Assembly (NCBI RefSeq): GCF_024979295.1
Contig: NZ_JANLCJ010000001.1
Location: 124,001 to 188,000 of the forward strand
DNA: 64,000 nucleotides
Reading direction: 5' to 3'
DNA from: Herbiconiux daphne
GTDB lineage: Bacteria > Actinomycetota > Actinomycetes > Actinomycetales > Microbacteriaceae
Shown: in pieces, positions 53,566 through 61,173 of the stretch
Position numbering within the stretch: the first letter of the stretch is position 1
How the letters are laid out: each line of letters opens with the position of its first letter
The notes under the pieces: generated by a model
What the model saw: the letters and a program-made list of their open reading frames with translations, nothing else
Databases searched by the model: none
What the model was told of the DNA's origin: nothing
Position numbers and translations under genes: made by a program

Positions 53566-54261
53566 ATGAACCCCGTGCTGCTCGTTCCCGGACTTCTCTG
53601 TTCGACCGAGATCTGGGCCCCGCAGCAGACCGCGCTCTGGCGTCACCTGTCGGTTCAGGTCGCTTCGACGCTCGGGGGAAACACGGTCGAAGATGTCGCC
53701 GCGCAGATCCTCGACGCCGCTCCGGCGCGCTTCCAACTCGCTGGCATCTCCCTGGGCGGCTACATCTGCTTCGAGATCCTCCGGCAAGCTCCCGATCGGG
53801 TTGAACGCCTCGCGCTGGTGGACACGTCGGCTCTGCCCGACTCTCCCGAGCAATCCGAAGGGCGCCGCGCCATGCTCACTGCTGCCGAGACCGATTACCT
53901 GAAGACCGCGGTCGACGGGCTGATGGCAGTCCTACACCCGGACCGGCAGCAGCGCCCCGACTTCCGCGCAGTCAACGAGCGGATGGCTGCAGCGGTGGGC
54001 CTGGAAGGGTTCAGATCACAGACCGAGCTGGCCATGACCCGGCCCGACTCGCGGCCCGACCTCGGGGCCATCGCCGTGCCGACCCTGGTGCTCGTCGGTG
54101 ACAGCGATGCCCTGACGCCTCCTGCCCGATCCGAAGAGATCGCGACCGGCATCCCTGACGCCGCGCTCATGATCGTTCCCCAGAGCGGGCACGCCTCGAC
54201 CCTCGAGCAACCCGAGTTCGTCAACACTGCCCTAGTCGACTGGTTCACGCGTCGAGCGTAG
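53566..54261 (+). CDS. Alpha/beta hydrolase
   Basis: A 231-residue alpha/beta hydrolase. It has PVLLVPGLLCSTEIWAPQQTALW, FQLAGISLGGYICFEILRQAP (nucleophile elbow G-I-S-L-G), VLVGDSDALTPPARSEEI (acid Asp) and VPQSGHASTLEQPEFVN (catalytic His). It has the size of MenH- or BioH-like esterases. The ATG at 53566 has GGAGG nine bases upstream; an earlier in-frame ATG at 53533 lacks a ribosome site. Divergent from a TetR gene. Substrate unknown. Confidence 0.85.
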   Translation: MNPVLLVPGLLCSTEIWAPQQTALWRHLSVQVASTLGGNTVEDVAAQILDAAPARFQLAGISLGGYICFEILRQAPDRVERLALVDTSALPDSPEQSEGRRAMLTAAETDYLKTAVDGLMAVLHPDRQQRPDFRAVNERMAAAVGLEGFRSQTELAMTRPDSRPDLGAIAVPTLVLVGDSDALTPPARSEEIATGIPDAALMIVPQSGHASTLEQPEFVNTALVDWFTRRA

Positions 54262-54358
54262 GAAGAGATCGGCCTGCGGGCCCGGATGACGGACGTCGCC
54301 GCTGTCCTGCTGTGTGGATCGTTCTGCGGTGCGATGGGCGCTGTCCTAGAGTGCTGCC

Positions 54359-54811
54359 ATGGAGATCGAGCCCCGTCTCGTCGAGTGCACAGCTGCTGAC
54401 GCCACAGCGGCGGCGCTGTTTGCTGCTCAGGAACGAGAAGTGATGCGACGATACGGCGAGGACGACCCTGGGCCCAGCCCCGGCGCGACCGATCCGACGG
54501 TGCTTCTCTACCTGGGCGAGGATGCGGTGGGCTGTGTGGTTATGGCTCCCGGGGAAGAGTTCGGTGAGATCAAGCGAATGTTCCTCGATGAATCGGCGCG
54601 AGGCAAGGGATACAGCCGGCTGCTGTTGAACGCCGCGGAAGACCTCGCGCGCCGCGAAGGAGTCACGACGCTACGCCTTGAAACGGGCACCGAGCAGCCG
54701 GAGGCGATGGGCCTGTATGCCCGATCCGGCTACACCCCGATTCCCGGCTACGGCTACTGGAAACACGACCCTGCGGTTCGCTGTTTCGAGAAGCAGCTCG
54801 AGCACGTCTGA
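54359..54811 (+). CDS. GNAT family N-acetyltransferase
   Basis: A 150-residue acetyltransferase. The acetyl-CoA motif is EIKRMFLDESARGKGYSRLLLNAAEDLARREG (R-x-x-G-K/x-G-x-S/A) near residues 62-93, followed by LRLETGTEQPEAMGLYARSGYTPIPGY, the typical GNAT end. Substrate unknown. TAGAGT (54347-54352) lies exactly 6 bases before the ATG, a leaderless start. It is the last gene before a 423-base gap and the low-GC sigma-factor locus. Confidence 0.88.
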   Translation: MEIEPRLVECTAADATAAALFAAQEREVMRRYGEDDPGPSPGATDPTVLLYLGEDAVGCVVMAPGEEFGEIKRMFLDESARGKGYSRLLLNAAEDLARREGVTTLRLETGTEQPEAMGLYARSGYTPIPGYGYWKHDPAVRCFEKQLEHV

Positions 54812-55234
54812 CCGGCGCGAGTGCGCTGAAGCCGCTCCGTTGGATGATCGGTCAACGCAGGTTGACACGGGTGTAGCCCCGGAGCCTCATCCCGCGATGC
54901 CGTCTCGCTGAGCCCAAGGATCGCCTCTGAGACACCCCGCTCGATGAGATGACATTGCAAGACAAGAAGCGGCGCCGAGTTTGCGGGGGAGTGACGTAGT
55001 GCCTGTTCAAAAATCGGGTGTCTCGAAAACTTTTGCTTTCCGAGACGCGAATATTGTGCCAAGTACGCCTCATGAGACGGTTGCGATCTAATCAGGGCGG
55101 CGTGCCAACCATCGTGAGAGCCATTTGTGCATGTGGCCGCCGAGCCGCCGGTCAGCGGCCACATGCGCGATATTCTGTACCTCCGGATGGCCCGCGCTGG
55201 GTAAGCCACCCCGAAGGCGAAAGCAGAGGCGTGC
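54812..55234. other. Gene-poor spacer at the edge of the sigma-factor locus
   Basis: I see no supportable gene; the frames present are arginine/serine-rich and lack start signals. An imperfect hairpin (GTCTCG at 55020-55025 with CGAGAC at 55041-55046, flanked by further A-rich pairing) and an A/T-rich stretch at 55009-55040 are present. Composition becomes less GC-rich here than in the flank at 53-54 kb. Confidence 0.5.
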
Positions 55235-56050
55235 CTACTCCAACGTGGGAATCGCAGTTTCTTGGTTCACGGCAGGGATGAGGTACTCGCCTAGAACGGT
55301 CGTGCCGTCTGTTGCGTAAACCGGGATACTGCGATCGACGCTTCCTACGGTATCGATCCATTCTTGGATCGTCGCAGGGCTTGCGCCGCCGGCGAATAGG
55401 TCATTGGCGGTGGCGCTGTCCATGTCGGTCTTGAGGAGATAGCCCCTGGCTCCGTTTGTTGCAGTTGCGGTCATGAGGTCAGGAGAATTTGACGGATCTG
55501 CGAGTGCGGAGTTTCCGTACGTCTGCCCGGCCGCGTTCACGGGCCACTCGGGGTTCTCGACCGACGCCGCGCGGTTGGGGTTGTTAGGGTCCCACCACAC
55601 TGTGTTCGTGGTGTGCTGAATCCAGGTAGCCCCATTCCACCCCCACACGGTGCCCTTTGAAGCTTCTCCTCTAAAGTCGAGGCACGAGGTAGATGCGACG
55701 CCATCTGACGATGAGCTGAAGTTCTGAGGGCCGTTGCAGATGAAGCCGAACTCGTCGCGGAGTTCCGCCTTTGCAACGGCCCACTGAACCGGCGTTGCCC
55801 CACCCCAAACGCCCGAGAACGTGACGGCGCTTGTACCGGACGAGTTCTTGTTGATCTGGTTGAAGTAGACGTAGTTGGTTGGCCCTGACGACCAGATCGT
55901 AAGTGACCCGGTGGTGGCTTGCGCGGCTGCCACCGACGTCATTGAGAATCCCATGACCGCCGTCGCCGCGACTGCCGTCATGATCAATCGCCGGGCTCTT
56001 GACCTTGAAGCTCGTTCACCGCTGAGTGCCTTCGACATTTCAAACCCCAT
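55235..56050 (-). CDS. Secreted protein with the shared C-terminal AGQTYG/IPVY domain
   Basis: A 271-residue exported protein. The signal peptide has a basic start (RSRARRL), a hydrophobic core (IMTAVAATAVMGFSM) and a likely cut after SVAAAQA. The mature middle part is aromatic- and Ser/Thr-rich, with two cysteines (FICNGP, TSCLDF). The C-terminus carries VNAAGQTYG, DPSNSPDLMTATATNGARGY and IPVYATDGTTVLGEYLIP, the domain also found in the genes at 56145, 60299 and 61174. Its middle part resembles the mature part of the 61174 product (DEFGF versus DEWGL, then cysteines). No enzymatic motif is seen. Downstream of the sigma/membrane pair, same direction. Confidence 0.75.
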   Translation of the reverse strand: MGFEMSKALSGERASRSRARRLIMTAVAATAVMGFSMTSVAAAQATTGSLTIWSSGPTNYVYFNQINKNSSGTSAVTFSGVWGGATPVQWAVAKAELRDEFGFICNGPQNFSSSSDGVASTSCLDFRGEASKGTVWGWNGATWIQHTTNTVWWDPNNPNRAASVENPEWPVNAAGQTYGNSALADPSNSPDLMTATATNGARGYLLKTDMDSATANDLFAGGASPATIQEWIDTVGSVDRSIPVYATDGTTVLGEYLIPAVNQETAIPTLE

Positions 56051-56144
56051 TCATTCGTCGAGCCGATATGACTCAACATGAGAGCTATCTTGGCGCGTCT
56101 AATCTACACTTGTCTATCAAATTCCTGGTGAACCTCTTCGTTTG

Positions 56145-56918
56145 CTATTCGCAGTGTTGGGTGACCTGGGGTGAGTCCGTACCGGGGTCGATGATCTCGC
56201 CGATCACGGTTGTGCCGTCCGCTTCGTAGACGGGGATGTGGCGGTCTAAGCGGTTCGGCCCGTTGATGTATTCCTGTGCTTCTTCCCAGGTCATGCCGTC
56301 AGGACCTGGGGACTCAAGGTCGGCGGCGTAGGCGTATCCGCGCCGGCAGTTGGTGGCCGAGACGGGAACCAGATCCGGGTTTTCAGGGCCCTTTGGGGCG
56401 CCGTAGGTCTGGCCGGCTTCGTTGACGCCCCAGTCAGTGTCGATCGTCTTGGTGTACTGGGCGACGATTGACCACTTGGCGTCCGGGGTGGTTTCGATGG
56501 TCACGGTCGACTGCTGCTCGAGCGTGAGGGGCACCGCGCCCCATGAGACGGTGTTGTTGCCTCCGTTCCCGCACACCAGGGTGTCGAACTCGCCGAGGGT
56601 GAACAGTGCTGGGGTGAGGCAGGTGACGGTGATCTCGATGCCGTTGGCGCCGGCAGGAACGGGACCGAGGTCGAGGGTGTCGGTCCCGGTGAAGGTGCCG
56701 GTGATCTGCTCACTGAACTCGGTGACAATCGGGGTGCCTGGCGGGAAGGCAAGCTGGGCAACGGCTACGCCCGCTGTTCCGGAGACAGCGAGCACGGCGG
56801 CGGCGGTCGCGCCGATCCACCAGCGCCGCCGTCGAGCGTGCTTCTTTGAGGCGACGTTCTCCAGCAGCACGGTGCGAAGTTCATCGGCGTAGGCGGGTCT
56901 GACCTTTAGGTCGTTCAC
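56145..56918 (-). CDS. Single-pass membrane partner of ECF sigma (candidate anti-sigma)
   Basis: A 257-residue protein. A 34-residue cytoplasmic segment (YADELRTVLLENVASKKHARRRR) precedes one membrane helix at about 35-57. The extracellular part has Cys100 and Cys116, GAVPLTLEQQSTVTIE, WSIVAQYTK, and the shared C-terminal domain DWGVNEAGQTYG to IPVYEADGTTVIGE. The gene overlaps the sigma stop by 4 bases, the arrangement of sigma/anti-sigma pairs, but no ZAS (HxxxCxxC) or RskA-like motif is present, so the anti-sigma role is inference from position and topology. It aligns nearly gap-free with the 60299 product. Confidence 0.75.
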   Translation of the reverse strand: MNDLKVRPAYADELRTVLLENVASKKHARRRRWWIGATAAAVLAVSGTAGVAVAQLAFPPGTPIVTEFSEQITGTFTGTDTLDLGPVPAGANGIEITVTCLTPALFTLGEFDTLVCGNGGNNTVSWGAVPLTLEQQSTVTIETTPDAKWSIVAQYTKTIDTDWGVNEAGQTYGAPKGPENPDLVPVSATNCRRGYAYAADLESPGPDGMTWEEAQEYINGPNRLDRHIPVYEADGTTVIGEIIDPGTDSPQVTQHCE

Positions 56919-57505
56919 GATCGGTTCCCTTCGACGGTAAAGCTGTGGGCGGAGATACCGTTCAGATTGGCTCGGAGCTTTGCTTTCAGGCGTGAAAATC
57001 GCGTTCGGGCGGTGCTGACTCGGAGGCAGAGCACCGCCGCGGCATCTGTGATCGTGTAGTCCTCGATCACGACGAGGGTGAGAAGCCCCTGGTCCGTTGG
57101 ATTCAACGAGTGGATCGCGTTCTTCAGATCAGGGTCGATCTCCGAGGACCGGAGGAACGCCTTCTCCTCGGCAGAGAGCTCCGGGGGTTCGTGCGGGATC
57201 CTGCTCAGGAGGTGCCGATAGCGGCGGGTGGCGCGCTGCAAGTTCATCGCCGTGTTCGTGGTGGTGACCAGCAGCCACGGGAGGATGGACCCGTCGGATA
57301 CGCGCACGTCGTCGCGCCGGCGCCAGAGCTCCAAGAAGACAGTGCCGAGTACGTCTTCGGCATCGCTTCGATCTGCTAGGAGCCGGAACGCGTGGCGGAA
57401 GATGCGGTCCTTATGGAGGTCGAAGAGTGAACCGAAGGCGGGCTGATCGCCGGCTCGAGCTCGCGCCCAGAGGTTGAGCTCCGCGGATTCTTCTTCATGC
57501 TCCAT
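56915..57505 (-). CDS. ECF sigma factor
   Basis: A 196-residue RNA polymerase sigma factor with only regions 2 and 4. Region 2 contains FDLHKDRIFRHAFRLLADRSDAEDVLGTVFLELWRRR (residues about 28-64), and region 4 NPTDQGLLTLVVIEDYTITDAAAVLCLRVSTARTRFSRLKAKLR. It is a clear paralogue of the sigma factor at 59721-60302. The ATG at 57505 is preceded by TGTAAC, 16 bases, GACATA and 7 bases, the same layout as the paralogue, so it is probably autoregulated and leaderless. It is coupled by a 4-base overlap to the membrane partner. Confidence 0.9.
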   Translation of the reverse strand: MEHEEESAELNLWARARAGDQPAFGSLFDLHKDRIFRHAFRLLADRSDAEDVLGTVFLELWRRRDDVRVSDGSILPWLLVTTTNTAMNLQRATRRYRHLLSRIPHEPPELSAEEKAFLRSSEIDPDLKNAIHSLNPTDQGLLTLVVIEDYTITDAAAVLCLRVSTARTRFSRLKAKLRANLNGISAHSFTVEGNRS

Positions 57506-57512
57506 ACCCTGT

Positions 57513-57540
57513 TATGTCCTCTCGACCCAGGAATGTTACA
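57513..57540 (-). promoter_or_regulatory. Candidate ECF-type promoter of the left sigma gene
   Basis: On the reverse strand TGTAAC (57540-57535) and GACATA (57518-57513) are separated by 16 bases, followed by ACAGGGT and the ATG. The right sigma gene has TGTAAC, 16 bases, GACAAT, ACAGGTT and ATG. The two surrounding spacers differ in sequence, so the retained elements are likely functional. Confidence 0.65.
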
Positions 57541-57749
57541 GAGTGCCAAGGATTGGTGTTCAGATCTTGTCTTTGCCTCACCAGCTGCGCGCCGGGAACA
57601 CGCTTTTATGTTCTATCTCTCGTTGTCAGAAAACGAGGGAAGCCGACTAAGGGTTGTCCCGAGACGCCGGGGTTGGTTCACCGCCCTGGGAATGACATGG
57701 CAGGTGCTGCGCCTCAATGCGTCCGAATCACAGCAGGCACGCGGACCAC

Positions 57750-58406
57750 ATGAATGAATGGGATCCCTTTGGGATTTTTTTGACGTGTACTCGCGCTCGT
57801 GTGATCGTTGTGCGCGTAGATAAGTACGCGGGCGGACCGCTAACCGTATTGTTAGCGAGTTGCTGCCTGCCGGTCATCGTTGTGGTGAGTGAATTCATCG
57901 GGCTCACGGACGGTACATCCAGTAAGGCGATCTCAGTGCTCGTGTGGACGATAGCAGTCATCGGGGGCCTCTTCGCGGTTGTCGCGGCTGCGGTAGGGGT
58001 CCTCAAGAGGGGCGCCAAGCGTGTCCGCGAGCTCACGGGTGCTCGAGCCTTGGTGGTAATGACCGACGTCACCGGAGGACTCGGTCAGCTCCGGACAATC
58101 GAAGGTTACGGAGGCCCGCTTTACCCTGTGGTGTGCGTTCGAGGAGGCAACCTCGAGTTTTGGAACCGAGCGGGCGACAGCCCATACGCGTCGATCCCAC
58201 TCGAGGTGACCTCGACGACCATAGGGCGGCAATGGAATCCCTGGCCTCACGCCGCCTTGCTGGTGAATGTGCAGGGTTTGACGAAACCGCTGGCGCTATC
58301 GCTTTACGGGGACCAATGGTGGTCGATTCTTCCAGTGGGAGCTGACTCGCTCGAGGATCTGGCTGATGACTTTGGACTCAACTCACCTGTCCAATTCGAT
58401 CACTAG
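57750..58406 (+). CDS. Two-helix membrane protein with C-terminal soluble domain
   Basis: A protein of up to 218 residues. Two hydrophobic helices (TVLLASCCLPVIVVVSEFIG and VLVWTIAVIGGLFAVVAAAVGVL) are followed by basic KRGAKRVRELTGARALVV and a beta-rich cytoplasmic domain (GYGGPLYPVVCVRGGNLEFWN, SIPLEVTSTTIG, LALSLYGDQWWSILPVG) that looks PH-like. I do not recognise the family. The start is uncertain: the ATG at 57750 lacks a ribosome site, and GTG codons near 57799 and 57811 are alternatives. GC content is about half here, well below the flanking chromosome. The stop TAG shares CTAG with the convergent gene's stop. Confidence 0.6.
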   Translation: MNEWDPFGIFLTCTRARVIVVRVDKYAGGPLTVLLASCCLPVIVVVSEFIGLTDGTSSKAISVLVWTIAVIGGLFAVVAAAVGVLKRGAKRVRELTGARALVVMTDVTGGLGQLRTIEGYGGPLYPVVCVRGGNLEFWNRAGDSPYASIPLEVTSTTIGRQWNPWPHAALLVNVQGLTKPLALSLYGDQWWSILPVGADSLEDLADDFGLNSPVQFDH

Positions 58407-58732
58407 CCACCATGTGTGGCTCTGTCCTGTGGTTCCCTAGAACGTAATTTTTTGAACAAGTTGCGCACAACGAGAACGACAACGCCGCCGCCCATTGCGA
58501 CGCACAACACGGCCATAATGAGCGTGGTTATCGCGGTGCGGTGCATTCGTCCCGCTCCGATTTGCGAAAACGGGGTTTCAGCGGATAAAGCCGCAGGTAT
58601 CAAAACGAAGACCGCTAGTGCCACGAGTCCCAATCCGAGTACTGCCAGCACGATCTGAAGTGCGATCGGAAACTGCGGAGAAGGTGGCCGACGTGGCCTA
58701 CCTGTAGGCGGATGGGGTGGCGGCTGATTCAC
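58403..58732 (-). CDS. Small two-helix membrane protein
   Basis: A 109-residue protein. A Pro-rich N-terminus (PPPHPPTGRPRRPPSPQFP) precedes two helices, ALQIVLAVLGLGLVALAVFVLIP and TTLIMAVLCVAMGGGVVVLVV, and a basic tail (RNLFKKLRSREPQDR). No known family. The start is GTG at 58732, set by TAAACT (58739-58744) exactly 6 bases upstream, a leaderless layout. Its stop (TAG) is on the same CTAG palindrome as the stop of the convergent gene, so the two coding regions overlap by 4 bases. Confidence 0.65.
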   Translation of the reverse strand: MNQPPPHPPTGRPRRPPSPQFPIALQIVLAVLGLGLVALAVFVLIPAALSAETPFSQIGAGRMHRTAITTLIMAVLCVAMGGGVVVLVVRNLFKKLRSREPQDRATHGG

Positions 58733-58879
58733 TACGCAAGTTTAGTGGCGCCTCGGAGTCAGACGAGTTGCTCGAGTCTGGACGGAGACCACATTCTGGA
58801 CGCCAGAATGCCCCGAGGGATGGTGGTGTTCTTCGCTTTTCAGAGGTCTTGGTCATGATGAAGCTCTGCTCACATGACG

Positions 58880-58941
58880 GATCGGTTGATGTAAACGAGT
58901 GGATCGCGTTCTTCGGATCAGGGTCGATCTTCGAGGACTGG
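58880..58941 (-). pseudogene. Decayed fragment of an ECF sigma gene
   Basis: Bases 58894-58941 match 57105-57152 of the left sigma gene at 45 of 48 positions, and weaker identity continues to 58880. On the reverse strand it reads SSKIDPDPKNAIHS, against SSEIDPDLKNAIHS in the intact sigma factor. No further sigma sequence is recognisable on either side. It is a short remnant or a partial copy, and the rest of 58733-59011 holds no gene that I can support. Confidence 0.75.
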
Positions 58942-59011
58942 GGGAGGCAGGGCCTCGAGCACCCCAAGTCCCGGCGCGTCACTATTCAGCACTGTGGTGC
59001 GGGTGGTGATG

Positions 59012-59239
59012 TCAGAGGATCGAGACGATTCCCACGAGGATCTGCACTGCACCGATGAGAGTGAAACCGACGCCGGTAAGACCGATGAAGCCCGGTGACG
59101 CCATTCCGGCTTGAACGGCCAGACGCCCGGCTTTTCCGTAAAACTTCTCATATTGTTTGACGTACTGGCGTGAGATCGGGGTGCGCTTGAGAATCATTAG
59201 GACCCCGGCGGTGATGACGAAAATCCCGATGACGATCAT
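59012..59239 (-). CDS. Small two-helix membrane protein
   Basis: A 75-residue protein with two hydrophobic helices, MIVIGIFVITAGVLMIL and FIGLTGVGFTLIGAVQILVGIV, separated by a basic-aromatic loop (RTPISRQYVKQYEKFYGKAG). No recognised family; it has the look of a DUF-type accessory membrane protein. The ATG at 59239 has AGGATGGGA upstream. Divergent from the gene at 59354 across 114 bases. Confidence 0.6.
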   Translation of the reverse strand: MIVIGIFVITAGVLMILKRTPISRQYVKQYEKFYGKAGRLAVQAGMASPGFIGLTGVGFTLIGAVQILVGIVSIL

Positions 59240-59353
59240 GATCGTCCCATCCTGTCACCGTCCTGACGTTCCGGGTGCGCGCACCAGCCGCGGCCGTTGC
59301 GGGCGGATTCAGCTGCGGTGGCCGCCTTATCGGAAGCCGCATAGATTGCTTTG

Positions 59354-59557
59354 GTGGGGGATCTCAGTTGGTGGCTCGGTCTGGCGGCGGGTGTCGTCTT
59401 GGTAGCAGCCGGCGTATTTCAGATCGTGCGGCGCAGGAGTGTATCGGCCCGGTCGTCACAAGATCCCCGGTGGCACATGTCCGAACGCCTAGTTCTGATC
59501 TTCGGGACCGTCGCGATTGCAGCTGGGGCACTCATAATTGCGTCCAGATTCATCTGA
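59354..59557 (+). CDS. Small two-helix membrane protein
   Basis: A 67-residue protein: helices WWLGLAAGVVLVAAGVFQIV and LVLIFGTVAIAAGALIIASRFI joined by a basic loop (RRRSVSARSSQDPRWHMSER). The GTG at 59354 was chosen over the TTG at 59351 because TAGATT (59342-59347) lies exactly 6 bases upstream of it, as in the other leaderless genes. It has the same two-helix, basic-loop plan as the product of 59012-59239 but no clear sequence similarity. Function unknown. Confidence 0.6.
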   Translation: MGDLSWWLGLAAGVVLVAAGVFQIVRRRSVSARSSQDPRWHMSERLVLIFGTVAIAAGALIIASRFI

Positions 59558-59685
59558 GTCGTCTCCGTGGGCGCCTACTGCCGGTCATCCCAGCGTGCTG
59601 GCGAAGCTGATTCTCCGGGAAGCCCATTCGCCAACGTCGGCCTCTCAGGTGCCGGTAAATCACGTTCGGCAAAGTCGGGTAGGCC

Positions 59686-59713
59686 TGTAACCTTTCGGCA
59701 GGATCTGGACAAT
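59686..59713 (+). promoter_or_regulatory. Candidate ECF-type promoter of the right sigma gene
   Basis: TGTAAC (59686-59691), a 16-base spacer and GACAAT (59708-59713) are followed by ACAGGTT and the ATG at 59721. The element order and every spacing are identical to those upstream of the left sigma gene. This suggests each sigma, or one of them, recognises both promoters. Confidence 0.65.
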
Positions 59714-59720
59714 ACAGGTT

Positions 59721-60302
59721 ATGGACGATCACGATTCGGCTGAGGCTGCCCTGTGGCAAAGGGGGCTAGAGAATGATCCCCGCGCTTTTGGGGAGATTTT
59801 CGATCTGCACAAGGATCGGGTTTTCCGTCATGCTTTCCGACTCTTGCTCAATACGCATGACGCGGAAGACGTCACAGGAACCGCGTTTCTGGAACTGTGG
59901 CGGCGGCGGAATTCCGTGAGGATCGTCGACGGCTCGCTGCTCCCGTGGCTGCTGGTGACCGTCTCCAACGCGGCATCAAACGCACGACGATCAACTGCGC
60001 GCTACCGGAAACTTCTCGACAAGCTCCCGAGAAGCGAGTCGCCGGCAACTATTGAGGAGGAAGCCGTCGACCGCCTGGAGCCGTTTGACGAACACCTGAA
60101 ATCGGCAATGCAAGCCCTTGACCCTCTCGATCGGAACCTCGTCACCCTTGTGATCCTCGAGGGGTACCCCATTCGCGATGCCGCCGACCTGCTCACTATG
60201 TCACCAGGTAGCGCCAAGACCAGGTTGTCCCGAATCAAGCGCAACCTCCGCACTGACCTCGCCGGCACATATGCCCCTTCAGGACAGGGAGAACACTCAT
60301 GA
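59721..60302 (+). CDS. ECF sigma factor
   Basis: A 193-residue sigma factor with region 2 (FDLHKDRVFRHAFRLLLNTHDAEDVTGTAFLELWRRR) and region 4 (DPLDRNLVTLVILEGYPIRDAADLLTMSPGSAKTRLSRIKRNLR). It is a diverged paralogue of the left sigma factor, with most identity in region 2. Its last codons overlap the downstream membrane-protein gene by 4 bases (60299-60302). The promoter-like TGTAAC/GACAAT pair precedes the ATG, with 7 bases between. The target genes are probably this operon and perhaps the left one. Confidence 0.9.
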   Translation: MDDHDSAEAALWQRGLENDPRAFGEIFDLHKDRVFRHAFRLLLNTHDAEDVTGTAFLELWRRRNSVRIVDGSLLPWLLVTVSNAASNARRSTARYRKLLDKLPRSESPATIEEEAVDRLEPFDEHLKSAMQALDPLDRNLVTLVILEGYPIRDAADLLTMSPGSAKTRLSRIKRNLRTDLAGTYAPSGQGEHS

Positions 60303-61069
60303 ACGACCGAATTGATCCCCTTTTCGCGGCCTCCTTCCGGGACGCTCTCATCGCGAAGGTAGCCACAGAATCCCCAGCACGCAGACGGCGGCCGCGGGTC
60401 TGGCTTGGAGCTGGATTCGCAGGACTCCTCGTGATCACTGGAGCTGCGGGAGTGGCCACCGCGTCCTTCGTTGCTCCACCCGGTACCCCGACGTACCAGC
60501 AGCTGCAGTCCAGTGTCTCCGGCACCTTCACGGGAGATGGTGCGCTAAAGCTAGGGGCCCCACCCGAGGGCGCAAACAGTATCCACTTCACGATCACCTG
60601 CCAAGGTGAGGGCAACCTTGAACTGGACGGGTATGGAAGCATTCCTTGTGCTGCAAACCAACCTGCGACCCGATCCGGCGCAGTGCCTCTGACGTTGTCT
60701 CAGCAATCCACAGTGACGATCACAGCCGAGCCCGGAACTAAGTGGTCCATTGAGGCCGCCTACAGCAAGAAAGTCATCACCGATCTCGGCGTCAACGCAG
60801 CCGGCGAAACATACGGAAGCGCGGGATGGGCGGCCACACCCGCCGACGAACCTGACCTGATCGCCGCAACAGCCACCAACGGCAAAACGGGCTACATCAG
60901 ACGTGAAGAAGAACAAGAAGCGGTTGGCGGCAACCTCAAGACCATGGAAGAGGTGACTGAATGGATGCAAAACGGTGTATATGAGGACCACTACATTCCG
61001 GTGTACCAGCCCGACGGGGAAACGGTCATCGGCGAGTTTCTTATCGCAGGGCAACCCCGCCCAAATTAG
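60299..61069 (+). CDS. Single-pass membrane partner of ECF sigma (candidate anti-sigma)
   Basis: A 256-residue protein with the same plan as the 56145 product. It has a cytoplasmic segment FAASFRDALIAKVATESPARRRR, a membrane helix at about 34-56, Cys101 and Cys117, GAVPLTLSQQSTVTIT, WSIEAAYSKK, then the shared domain GVNAAGETYG, PADEPDLIAATATNGKTGY and IPVYQPDGETVIGEFLI. Equivalent positions line up with almost no gaps (QQSTVT ends at residue 140 in both). The short cytoplasmic F/Y-A-x-x-L/F-R segment is the only conserved intracellular part and is the likely sigma contact (inference). Confidence 0.75.
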   Translation: MNDRIDPLFAASFRDALIAKVATESPARRRRPRVWLGAGFAGLLVITGAAGVATASFVAPPGTPTYQQLQSSVSGTFTGDGALKLGAPPEGANSIHFTITCQGEGNLELDGYGSIPCAANQPATRSGAVPLTLSQQSTVTITAEPGTKWSIEAAYSKKVITDLGVNAAGETYGSAGWAATPADEPDLIAATATNGKTGYIRREEEQEAVGGNLKTMEEVTEWMQNGVYEDHYIPVYQPDGETVIGEFLIAGQPRPN

Positions 61070-61173
61070 ACATCAAAATTCAACCTTGAGATCTCGACAC
61101 ATGTAGATCTATCTGCAATGTCCTCCTTATCCAACGAGATGAGACTCGTTGTTGACAAAAGGGGGAGATGAAG

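Noticed and set aside
54754..55209. Reverse frame of 151 codons in the spacer beyond the GNAT gene
   Set aside because: It overlaps the end of the intact GNAT gene, has no recognisable domain, an even mix of rare codons and no start signal.
57497..57757. 86-codon frame upstream of the 57750 gene
   Set aside because: It starts inside the promoter and start region of the divergent sigma gene and lacks a -10 or ribosome site. A remnant cannot be excluded, but it is not supportable.
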